Source: JBPOIC01 sp052034865 (GTDB lineage Bacteria; UBA10199; JADFYH01). Taken from it: a stretch of DNA of 32,310 bases. Positions 1-7,032 of the stretch are shown piece by piece (position 1 is the first letter of the stretch; every line of letters starts with the position of its first letter). The position numbers were made by a program, and so were the translations under genes. The DNA lies in NCBI GenBank assembly GCA_052034865.1, contig JBPOIC010000063.1:1-32310 (forward strand), given 5' to 3'. The notes under the pieces were generated by a model. The model worked only from the letters and a program-made list of their open reading frames with translations. It made no database searches and was not told where the DNA came from.

Positions 1-55
1 TATCAAGCGCACTAATACCCCGTCGTTTAATTTCTTGAGCTGAAATGGAACGCAT
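1..55 (-). CDS. Phd/YefM-type antitoxin, N-terminal fragment (runs off left edge)
   Basis: Reading leftward from the ATG at 53-55, the first 18 codons give MRSISAQEIKRRGISALD, the typical start of Phd/YefM-like antitoxins, which begin with a beta strand and an 'SAQEIKRRG' helix that dimerises and binds DNA. A good ribosome binding site (AAGGAG, about 6 bases before the ATG) supports the start. The rest of the gene, and any toxin partner, lies outside the window. Such antitoxins bind their own promoter and neutralise a partner RelE/Doc-type toxin; this is family knowledge and cannot be checked here. A stand-alone regulator is also possible. Confidence 0.6.
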   Translation of the reverse strand, partial: MRSISAQEIKRRGISALD

Positions 56-115
56 AAAACAACTCCTTTTTAAACTCTGATCTATTTTAGAGGACGAGAA
101 ATAGCTCTGAGAAAA

Positions 116-145
116 GTAAAAAATCAAGTGCTATTCATAGTACTT
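116..145 (-). terminator. Rho-independent terminator after glmS
   Basis: A 9-pair stem (126-134 with 137-145, one G-U pair, tight loop) is followed on the minus strand by a run of six T (118-123). It begins 8 bases past the glmS stop codon, as expected for the end of the glmU-glmS unit. A T run on the other side may let it work in both directions. Confidence 0.6.
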
Positions 146-152
146 TTTGGAC

Positions 153-1982
153 TTACTCCACCGTCACACTTTTCGCCAGATTGCGGGGACGATCGACATC
201 GTGGCCCTTGAGATCAGCGATCTCATAGGCCATCAGCTGGAGGGGAATAACCGTGAGAAGGGGATAAAGCTCAGGGCGTGTCACAGGAACAAACAACAGC
301 TCGCGCGCTTTTTCTTTAAGCAATTCATCTCCCTGGGTTGAAATCGGGATCAAAGAAGCCTGGCGAGCGAGAACCTCATGAATATTGGAAGAGGTTTTTT
401 CGTAAGAACCATCGCGTGGGGCCAGGGCAATGACGGGGGTTCCATCATCGATCATGGCAATCGGGCCATGTTTTAGCTCACCGGCTGGATAACCTTCGGA
501 GCGCAGGTACGAAATTTCTTTCAGCTTCAGCGCTCCTTCGAGAGCAATCGGGTACTGAAACCCACGCCCAATAAAAAGAATATAATCAGAACTCTGAAGA
601 TCACGGGCAAGTGCATGAATTTTTTCCTGCTGTTTTAATACCTCTTCAATCTTGGCGGGAATTGCCGAGAGCTCCTCTAAGGCTAGACCTACCTGATCTT
701 CAGAAAGCAGACCTCGTTTTTTTCCCAAATCCAGTGCAGTTAAAAACAGGGCCGCCAGTTGCGTCACAAAGGTTTTGGTCGCGGCCACTCCAATTTCGGG
801 ACCCGCATGCGTGTAAAAAACGGCATCGGATCCGCGGGGTATACTGGAACCTACAACATTGCAGATGGAGAAAATCAGGGCTTTGTGCTCACGCGCGGAG
901 CGCATACTCATCAGAGTATCCGCCGTTTCACCGGACTGAGAAAGGACGATGAGTAAATTTTTGTCATCAAGGATCGGATTGCGATATCGAAACTCACTTG
1001 CCATATCCACAATCACGGGAATGCGTGTCATTTCTTCCAGATAGAATTTTCCAACCAGGGCGGCATAATAGCTGGTTCCACACGCAACAAGATAAATGCG
1101 ATTCACCTGCGCCATTCGCTCTAAGACCGAAGGATCTGCTTCCAAAAAGATTTCACCGGTGGTGAGAGACACACGACTCTGAAGGGTGTCGGCAAGAGCG
1201 CGCGGGGTTTCGAAAATCTCTTTGAGCATGAAGTGTTTGTAACCGCCTTTTTCTGCCTGCTCGAGATTCCATTTAATTGTCTGTGCCACACGTGAAACCT
1301 TATCTCCCACATTATTAAAGATCGTAACTCTATCGTGGCTAATACGTGCGCAATCCCCGTCCTCTAAATAAACCACCTCGCGTGTATAAGGGAGCAGTGC
1401 AGGCACATCGCTTGCGACAAAGTTTTCCCCCTCTCCCAAACCAATCACCAAAGGACTAAACTGACGGGCGACATAAAGCGCTTCGGGATCTTTTTCATCG
1501 AGCAACACAAGAGCGTACGATCCTTTCACGAGCTTGAGAATGTTTTGAAGGGCATGCAAAGTGGACAGCCCTGCGCGTATTTCTCGATCGATCAAGTGCA
1601 CCAGAACTTCGGTATCGGTTTCTGAAGAAAAGACAGAACCTTGCTGAATCAACTCTTCCTGCAATTCTCGATAATTTTCGATAATCCCATTGTGCACCAC
1701 CGCCGCCCGACCCACACGGTGTGGATGGGCGTTTGCTTCAGAGGGGCGTCCATGAGTCGCCCACCGCGTGTGCCCCATCCCCATTGATCCATGAAGAGGT
1801 TCTTGCTGAAGGGATTTTTGAAGTTGAATGAGCTTACCCGAAGCACGACGAATGGAAATCTGATTTTGATGGAGGATGGCAATGCCGGCGGAATCATAGC
1901 CACGATATTCCAGGCGCGAAAGACCATCCAGAATAATATTCGAGGCCTGTTTATTCCCGACGTAGCCAACAATTCCACACAT
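153..1982 (-). CDS. glmS: Glutamine-fructose-6-phosphate aminotransferase (isomerising)
   Basis: GlmS makes glucosamine-6-phosphate from fructose-6-phosphate and glutamine in the cytoplasm, the first step toward UDP-GlcNAc for peptidoglycan and LPS. The 609-residue length is normal for the family. The protein starts MCGIVGYVG; after Met removal Cys becomes the N-terminal nucleophile of the class II glutamine amidotransferase domain (about residues 2-220; 'GHTRWATHG' and 'HNGIIENY' motifs visible). Two SIS sugar-binding domains follow ('VACGTSYYA', 'LSQSGETADT', 'EGALKLKEISYL'), and the end 'LAKSVTVE' is the classic C-terminus that closes the active site. It lies 5 bases downstream of glmU and is probably co-transcribed, so there is no room for a glmS ribozyme in front of it; expression should follow glmU. 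Confidence 0.97.
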   Translation of the reverse strand: MCGIVGYVGNKQASNIILDGLSRLEYRGYDSAGIAILHQNQISIRRASGKLIQLQKSLQQEPLHGSMGMGHTRWATHGRPSEANAHPHRVGRAAVVHNGIIENYRELQEELIQQGSVFSSETDTEVLVHLIDREIRAGLSTLHALQNILKLVKGSYALVLLDEKDPEALYVARQFSPLVIGLGEGENFVASDVPALLPYTREVVYLEDGDCARISHDRVTIFNNVGDKVSRVAQTIKWNLEQAEKGGYKHFMLKEIFETPRALADTLQSRVSLTTGEIFLEADPSVLERMAQVNRIYLVACGTSYYAALVGKFYLEEMTRIPVIVDMASEFRYRNPILDDKNLLIVLSQSGETADTLMSMRSAREHKALIFSICNVVGSSIPRGSDAVFYTHAGPEIGVAATKTFVTQLAALFLTALDLGKKRGLLSEDQVGLALEELSAIPAKIEEVLKQQEKIHALARDLQSSDYILFIGRGFQYPIALEGALKLKEISYLRSEGYPAGELKHGPIAMIDDGTPVIALAPRDGSYEKTSSNIHEVLARQASLIPISTQGDELLKEKARELLFVPVTRPELYPLLTVIPLQLMAYEIADLKGHDVDRPRNLAKSVTVE

Positions 1983-1987
1983 AGGCG

Positions 1988-3373
1988 CTATTCCTTTTTT
2001 TTGCGCTGGGCATATCCCAACACATGCTTTTGAGGCGTTCTTGAAATTGCAAGGGCCGATGCAGGCACGTCCTGTGTGATCGTCGTCCCGGCTCCGACGT
2101 AGGCTTGTTTACCGACATGAACCGGCGCAACAAGTTGAGTATCACTTCCAATAAATGCGCCGTCTTCAATTACCGTTTTGAATTTATGCACACCATCGTA
2201 ATTACAGGTGATGGTCCCTGCCCCGATGTTCACTCCCTTTCCAATCGATGCATCGCCCAGATAGCTTAAGTGGTTCGCTTTACTTCCCTCTCCCAAAATA
2301 GTTTTTTTAAGCTCGACAAAATTCCCAACCCTCGCTTTTTTCTTAATGAGGGTGTCGGGTCTTATGCGGGCAAAGGGCCCGAGAACAGCTTCTGATTCGA
2401 CCTTGCAATTTTCAAGGTGAGAATAGGCATGGATGATAACCTTCGATCCGAGCACAACATTTTTCAAGATCGCACCCTGTTCAATCACGCAACCTTCCCC
2501 TACCCGCGTGGCACCCAGCAAAGCGACATCGGGATGAATCTCACAATCGGATGAAAGCTGAACCTGGGAATGAATCTGGGTACGATGAGGAGCCAGCATC
2601 GTCACACCGTCTAGCATCCATTGTCTCCGTATTCTCTCCTGCAGCACCTCTTCGGCATGAGATAGCTCCAGACGCGTATTCACACCCATCAGCTCGGTGG
2701 GATCCGAAATAAGTACAGCGCCCACGGAATGTCCCATGCGGTTGAGAAGGAAAGGAAGATCGGTGAAAAAAAATTCATTTTTCTTCGGATTTTTTTTGAT
2801 CTTTTTGAGCGTCGCAAACAGGAGAGAAGCCTGGGCGATATAGATTCCTCCATTTACTTCATCAAGATTGAGCTGATCGTCTGTGAGATCACCTTGTTCA
2901 ATGATCTGTAAAACCTTGCCATCTTCACGACGAAGGACACGCCCGTATCCCTGCGGATTCTTGGTCTTGAAACTGCCGAGTGACAGGGTGTTTTTTTGTT
3001 GTTGATGGATTTTAAGAATCTGCTGGATGGTTTTTTTCTGAATGAGCGGAACATCTCCCGACAAAATCAGCACGTCCCCTTCAAAATTCTGAAGCGCCTT
3101 TTGGGCTGAGAGAACCGCATGCGCAGATCCGAGCTGTTGTTTTTGATGGGAAAAATAAACGTGGGGATGACGTTTGAATCGATCCCGCACCTTTTCGCCT
3201 CCATGCCCCACAACGATCACAATCGGATCACAGTGAAGCTCGAGGGCAATTTGTAAGGGATAGGCAAGAAGAGGATCGCCTCCGACTTCATGCAACACCT
3301 TCGGAAGTCCGGAAGCCGATTTCATCCGCGTCCCCTTTCCTGCGGCAAGAAGAATGGCTGCACGTTTTTTCAT
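1988..3373 (-). CDS. glmU: Bifunctional GlmU: GlcN-1-P acetyltransferase / GlcNAc-1-P uridylyltransferase
   Basis: GlmU performs the last two steps of UDP-GlcNAc synthesis. The N-terminal nucleotidyltransferase domain carries 'LLAAGKGTRM' (residues about 8-17) for UTP binding. The C-terminal half is a left-handed beta-helix of hexapeptide repeats (from about residue 250), with the acetyltransferase motifs 'ARIRPD', 'GNFVELKK', 'NHLSYLGD' (catalytic His) and 'NIGAGTITCNYDG'. The frame stays open to an ATG at 3424, which would add 17 hydrophobic residues that the family lacks; I chose the ATG at 3373 (MKKRAAIL, 461 aa). No clear ribosome binding site precedes either ATG, so the exact start is less certain than the identity. 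It is followed 5 bases later by glmS. Confidence 0.96.
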   Translation of the reverse strand: MKKRAAILLAAGKGTRMKSASGLPKVLHEVGGDPLLAYPLQIALELHCDPIVIVVGHGGEKVRDRFKRHPHVYFSHQKQQLGSAHAVLSAQKALQNFEGDVLILSGDVPLIQKKTIQQILKIHQQQKNTLSLGSFKTKNPQGYGRVLRREDGKVLQIIEQGDLTDDQLNLDEVNGGIYIAQASLLFATLKKIKKNPKKNEFFFTDLPFLLNRMGHSVGAVLISDPTELMGVNTRLELSHAEEVLQERIRRQWMLDGVTMLAPHRTQIHSQVQLSSDCEIHPDVALLGATRVGEGCVIEQGAILKNVVLGSKVIIHAYSHLENCKVESEAVLGPFARIRPDTLIKKKARVGNFVELKKTILGEGSKANHLSYLGDASIGKGVNIGAGTITCNYDGVHKFKTVIEDGAFIGSDTQLVAPVHVGKQAYVGAGTTITQDVPASALAISRTPQKHVLGYAQRKKKE

Positions 3374-3467
3374 GAGGCGTGCTTTATAAAAGAGGAAAAG
3401 AACCCAGGCAATCTGAAAGATCATCTATAAAGGACCTATATAATCTCCCCCCTTTAATTGAAGGGGC

Positions 3468-3563
3468 TTATTTCAATAATAACGACCGGATCTCATCGGC
3501 CGCCTTACCCTTCGGATCTTTAAGAAGCTGCTTTATGACACTCTCATAAGGCGATTTATCATT
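3468..3563 (-). pseudogene. Possible C-terminal remnant of an unknown gene
   Basis: On the minus strand, between an in-frame stop at 3564-3566 and a stop at 3468-3470, 31 codons read NDKSPYESVIKQ... and end in 'KAADEIRSLLLK'. The amphipathic, charged pattern looks like the end of a helical protein. There is no usable start codon and no ribosome binding site, so it cannot be an intact gene. It may be the tail of a deleted gene or chance. Confidence 0.2.
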
Positions 3564-3599
3564 TTAAAAGAAGCAGTTTTTTTTCAAATCCCCTCACCC

Positions 3600-3628
3600 T
3601 TGACACACCCCGATCGCAAGAGTAACTC
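3600..3628 (+). promoter_or_regulatory. Candidate sigma-70 promoter for ssb
   Basis: A perfect -35 hexamer TTGACA (3600-3605) is followed after 17 bases by TAACTC (3623-3628), a poor -10. It lies about 95 bases ahead of the ssb start. Only the -35 element is convincing. Confidence 0.3.
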
Positions 3629-3723
3629 TGGCAAACTTACATCCCGTCAGGTGATGGTTCTTTAAACCAAGTGTAAAACCCATCACTCAACACCCATCAC
3701 CCTACTTTTTAAAAGGAGCATTT

Positions 3724-4149
3724 ATGGCTAGCGTTAACAAAGTCATCCTCATCGGAAATTTGGGATCCGATCCAGAAGTTCGCTTTACGACAGGAGGACA
3801 GGCCGTCGCGAATTTCAATATCGCCACCAATGAAAACTGGAAAGACAAAGGTGGTCAGGATCAGGAGAGAACCGAGTGGCATAAAATCGTGGTATGGGGA
3901 AAACAGGCAGAAAATTGTGGTGAGTACTTAAAGAAAGGACGTACGGTTTACATTGAAGGTCGTCTGCAAACCCGGGAGTGGAACGATAAGGATGGAAACA
4001 AACGATACACCACCGAAGTCGTCGCGCAAACCGTCCAATTCTTGGGTTCTGGAGTCGGGAAGGACAAAAGCTATGTGGAAAGCCGACCCAGCTCGGAATC
4101 TTCTTTAGGTGGATCCGACACCTCAGGCTCTGACGATGTTCCCTTCTAA
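3724..4149 (+). CDS. ssb: Single-stranded DNA-binding protein
   Basis: SSB coats single-stranded DNA during replication, repair and recombination and recruits partners through its acidic tail. The 141-residue protein has a complete OB fold (about residues 1-110: 'MASVNKVILIGNLGSDPEVR' to 'TTEVVAQTVQFLG', with 'TEWHKIVVWGKQAE'). A short Ser/Gly-rich linker leads to the C-terminal tip 'SGSDDVPF', the conserved D-D-x-P-F docking peptide. An excellent ribosome binding site (AAAAGGAG, 6 bases before ATG) fixes the start. It is followed by trxB 65 bases downstream on the same strand, with no terminator between, so the two may share a transcript. Confidence 0.97.
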   Translation: MASVNKVILIGNLGSDPEVRFTTGGQAVANFNIATNENWKDKGGQDQERTEWHKIVVWGKQAENCGEYLKKGRTVYIEGRLQTREWNDKDGNKRYTTEVVAQTVQFLGSGVGKDKSYVESRPSSESSLGGSDTSGSDDVPF

Positions 4150-4214
4150 CATCTTACAGATCTTTTTGTGATGTTTCATCCTGGACCTTATCGTCTCAAT
4201 TATTTGGAGCTCTT

Positions 4215-5144
4215 ATGTCCCACCCTTTCCATGAATTGATCATTATTGGATCTGGCGCCGCCGGTTTGACCGCGGCCATTTACACCGCGCGCGCAAATTT
4301 AAACCCCGTCGTTATTGATGGCACTCTCCCCGGAGGCCAACTCACTACCACAACTGAAGTCGAAAATTTTCCCGGTTTTCCTGAAGGGATTATGGGCCCC
4401 GAGCTAATGGATCGTGTCCGAAAACAAGCCGAGCGCTTTGGAACAAAATTCATTTATGATCAGGTTGAATCCGTTGATTTTTCTTCTTCTGTAAAAAAGA
4501 TCAAACTGGGGTCCGGTGAGATTGAAGCCAGGGCCGTAATTATCGCGACTGGAGCCGCTCCAAAATTGATCGGGATTCCATCCGAAAAATCCCTGATGGG
4601 CCGTGGAGTTTCCACCTGCGCCACTTGTGACGGGGCCTTTTTCAAAGGGGCTGATCTGATCGTCGTCGGTGGAGGTGATTCGGCAATGGAAGAAGCCAAC
4701 TTCCTAACCCGATTCGCCAAAAAAGTTTATGTCGTTCACCGCCGTGATCACTTGCGCGCGAGCAAAATCATGCAGGAAAGAGCGCTTCAGAATTCCAAAA
4801 TCGAATTTGTCTGGAATAGTGTGATCGAAGAAATTGGCAGTGTAGAAAAAGGAGCCGTTGAAAAAGCGATCGTTAAAAATATCAATAATGGTGAAATGAA
4901 AGAAATCCCTGTCGAAGGAATCTTTGTGGCAATTGGTCATACACCCAACTCGGCTGCCTTCCGCTCCGAAATTGAATGCGATGATCAGGGATATATCCGT
5001 ACCCACAATGGGACTCACACGAGCAAACAGGGAGTTTTCGCAGCAGGCGATTGCGTGGATCACGTCTATCGTCAGGCAATCACCGCTGCCGGAATGGGCT
5101 GCATGGCAGCTCTGGATGCCGAACGTTATCTTCAAGGTTTTTAA
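4215..5144 (+). CDS. trxB: Thioredoxin-disulfide reductase
   Basis: TrxB passes electrons from NADPH through FAD and a redox disulfide to thioredoxin. Visible features are the FAD-binding 'IIGSGAAGLTAAIYTARA' (residues 10-27), the active-site 'CATC' at residues 135-138, the NADPH-binding 'VVGGGDSAMEEA' (about 151-162), and the C-terminal FAD motif 'GVFAAGDCVDHVYRQAITAAGMGC'-type segment, broken here only for description. The 309-residue length is normal for low-molecular-weight TrxB. A GGAG ribosome binding site precedes the ATG. A strong terminator follows at 5153-5178. Reduced thioredoxin could serve the class II ribonucleotide reductase encoded about 15 kb away, although that enzyme may use other donors. 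Confidence 0.96.
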   Translation: MSHPFHELIIIGSGAAGLTAAIYTARANLNPVVIDGTLPGGQLTTTTEVENFPGFPEGIMGPELMDRVRKQAERFGTKFIYDQVESVDFSSSVKKIKLGSGEIEARAVIIATGAAPKLIGIPSEKSLMGRGVSTCATCDGAFFKGADLIVVGGGDSAMEEANFLTRFAKKVYVVHRRDHLRASKIMQERALQNSKIEFVWNSVIEEIGSVEKGAVEKAIVKNINNGEMKEIPVEGIFVAIGHTPNSAAFRSEIECDDQGYIRTHNGTHTSKQGVFAAGDCVDHVYRQAITAAGMGCMAALDAERYLQGF

Positions 5145-5152
5145 GAGTATAG

Positions 5153-5178
5153 GGGAAGGAGCCGTCCTTCCCTTTTTT
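5153..5178 (+). terminator. Rho-independent terminator after trxB
   Basis: A perfect 8-pair stem (GGGAAGGA 5153-5160 with TCCTTCCC 5165-5172), a four-base loop and a run of six T (5173-5178), starting 9 bases after the trxB stop. Confidence 0.9.
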
Positions 5179-5302
5179 CTGACTCATCTAATTCAGCCAA
5201 ATCTCATCCCTCTGTATCAAAAACTCCACTCTACTTTATCCTCTTTTCATTTTTCATACTCAACACTCGCGCTTCCTTTTTTCCTGCGATAAACTTTAAT
5301 CC

Positions 5303-6784
5303 ATGCAAAATTTTGCCAATTCGATGGATCTTATCTTTGTAGCCATCGCCACTCTGTTGATTTTGAGCATCCTGGCCAGCAAACTTTCAGAGCGACTCGG
5401 TGTTCCCGCCCTCCTCTTTTTTTTAGGGATTGGCATGATTGTCGGCTCAGGAGAAACCCTTCGAATCCAGCTTACCCAGGCACGTTTTGCTCAAACCTTA
5501 GGCCTTCTCACACTTGCACTGATTTTATTCAGCGCAGGACTGGATACGGAATGGAAAGTGGTAAAGCCGATTTTCTGGAAAAGCCTGAGGCTGGCGACCC
5601 TCGGTGTGGTTGGAACAGCCCTACTTGTAGGTCTTGCAAGCTACCTGATCTTATCCCTTCCATTTTTAGAAGCCCTTCTGGTAGGCGCGATCATTTCTTC
5701 CACGGATGCTGCTGCCGTTTTTACGGTTTTGCGCTCCCGCCAAATCCGATTAAATCCTTCCTTAAAATCTCTTTTGGAATTTGAATCTGGCAGCAACGAT
5801 CCGATGGCTGTTTTTCTGACATTAAGCCTTATCGAGTTGATTCTGAGTCCTCAGGAATCTCTTTGGCAGCTCATCCCAATGTTTTTTATTCAGATGAGTG
5901 TTGGATCGATATGTGGATATTTTTTTGGAATTGTCCTGCTTCGGTTGCTTCGAAATATTCAGCTCGAATACGAAGGGCTCTACCCTGCCCTTACTATCGC
6001 TTTCATTTTGCTTACGTATGGGCTTACAACTCTGTTGGGTGGAAGCGGCTTCCTCGCCGTCTATTTTTGTGGATTAAAAACCGGCAGTGCTGCCTTTCCC
6101 TTCAAAACTCAACTCAAACGCTTTCATGATGGAATAGCCTGGATCATGCAGATCCTGATGTTTCTGATTCTGGGAGTCCTGGTAATTCCCCACCGCCTTC
6201 TCGGAATCGCCCCCATCGGTATCCTGCTTTCTTTTATTCTGATTGTTTTTGCCCGACCGCTCAGCGTCTTTGTGAGCCTGGTCGGAAGCGGCATGAATTT
6301 TCGTGAAAAACTGCTCATCTCCTGGGTGGGACTGCGAGGAGCCGCGCCGATTGTGCTAGCGACTTTTCCGCTCCTGGCTGGAGTTGCCAAATCTGAACTG
6401 ATCTTCCATCTGGTTTTTTTTATCACTCTTACTTCTGTTCTGATTCAAGGACCGACCTTATCCTGGATGGCCAAGAAGCTCGACCTCGCCCTTCCCTTTT
6501 ATCCTAAAAAATCCTTTCCCCTCGCTTTTGAACCTCAAGAGGAAATGAGCACGCAGCTGGTTGATCTTATCGTTCCCTACCGCTCTCAAGCGGTTGGAAA
6601 AACAATTGAGGAGCTTCAATTACCCGCTGATATTCTGATCACTCTTGTCTGTCGTAATGAAGTTTTTTTGGTCCCCACTGCTCAAACACGACTTGAAGAG
6701 GGAGATATCCTTCAGATCCTCACGGAAGAAAAACGCCTAGAAGAAATTCAGAATATTCTTCATCCTTCCTCTTCTCATCCATAA
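5303..6784 (+). CDS. CPA1-family K+/H+ or Na+/H+ antiporter with RCK_C domain (CvrA/NhaP2-like)
   Basis: An inner-membrane antiporter that exchanges cytoplasmic K+ or Na+ for protons. The 493-residue protein has about 12 hydrophobic segments over residues 1-400 with the CPA1 landmarks 'SKLSERLGVPALLFFLGIGM', 'SSTDAAAVF', 'FESGSNDPMAVFL' (ion-binding Asp) and 'SWVGLRGAAPIVLA'. Residues about 415-490 form a TrkA-C/RCK_C regulatory domain ('QAVGKTIEELQLP', 'LEEGDILQILT'). The best match is the CvrA/NhaP2 group, but the protein is shorter than the E. coli member, ending after RCK_C without the extra C-terminal domain. No strong ribosome binding site precedes the ATG at 5303; an ATG seven codons later (5324) is an alternative. 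Ion specificity cannot be read from the sequence. Confidence 0.88.
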   Translation: MQNFANSMDLIFVAIATLLILSILASKLSERLGVPALLFFLGIGMIVGSGETLRIQLTQARFAQTLGLLTLALILFSAGLDTEWKVVKPIFWKSLRLATLGVVGTALLVGLASYLILSLPFLEALLVGAIISSTDAAAVFTVLRSRQIRLNPSLKSLLEFESGSNDPMAVFLTLSLIELILSPQESLWQLIPMFFIQMSVGSICGYFFGIVLLRLLRNIQLEYEGLYPALTIAFILLTYGLTTLLGGSGFLAVYFCGLKTGSAAFPFKTQLKRFHDGIAWIMQILMFLILGVLVIPHRLLGIAPIGILLSFILIVFARPLSVFVSLVGSGMNFREKLLISWVGLRGAAPIVLATFPLLAGVAKSELIFHLVFFITLTSVLIQGPTLSWMAKKLDLALPFYPKKSFPLAFEPQEEMSTQLVDLIVPYRSQAVGKTIEELQLPADILITLVCRNEVFLVPTAQTRLEEGDILQILTEEKRLEEIQNILHPSSSHP

Positions 6785-6819
6785 ACTTGTCCTTTCTAAA
6801 ACTCGATGTTCTCAACCTT

Positions 6820-6870
6820 CGTCCGAAAATCGGACGGTTCGATCAAAAAAGCGTTTGAGAATCAAACGCT
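6820..6870. other. Two tandem perfect hairpins downstream of the antiporter gene
   Basis: The first hairpin is CGTCCGA-AAA-TCGGACG (6820-6836); the second is a 9-pair stem AGCGTTTGA (6850-6858) with TCAAACGCT (6862-6870) around a 3-base loop. Neither is followed by a T run on the plus strand. On the minus strand the second is followed by six T (6845-6850), making a textbook terminator for transcription from the right, although no minus-strand gene lies there. On plus they could protect the 3' end of the antiporter mRNA. Confidence 0.45.
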
Positions 6871-6966
6871 CAGTCGCCTCTCCTGTGAGAAACCCGCATC
6901 CTAAATAAACCATAACCTCTTGAAATCATTATTATTGGCAAAAATCCTCTAAACCATTCAAGCCCC

Positions 6967-6983
6967 TGGCATACCCCTCGCAA
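6967..6983 (+). promoter_or_regulatory. Candidate sigma-54 (-24/-12) promoter
   Basis: The string TGGCATACCCCTCGCAA has GG and GC exactly 10 bases apart (6968-6969 and 6980-6981) and matches the sigma-54 consensus TGGCACG-N4-TTGCA at TGGCA and at T-GCA. A start site near 6993 would leave a leader of about 40 bases before the ATG at 7033, which has its own good ribosome binding site. No enhancer-binding regulator is encoded in the window. Confidence 0.5.
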
Positions 6984-7032
6984 TCCTTCTCCTCTGTACG
7001 GTCCATAAAACCATTAAACCGAGGAGAAAAAA

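Larger units (their letters stand above)
3374..3723. other. Intergenic region between glmU and ssb
   Basis: This 350-base divergent gap holds the presumed promoters of glmU (minus) and ssb (plus). It contains a perfect TTGACA hexamer at 3600-3605 and a short minus-strand open stretch at 3468-3563 that reads like a protein C-terminus (listed separately). A repeated 'CCCATCAC' word occurs at about 3679 and 3690 just before ssb, and pairs with 'GTGATGG' near 3652. I see no intact gene. Confidence 0.5.

Noticed and set aside
4704..5135. Long minus-strand frame of 143 codons inside trxB
   Set aside because: Mirror frame of a clear gene; the sequence has no domain-like pattern.
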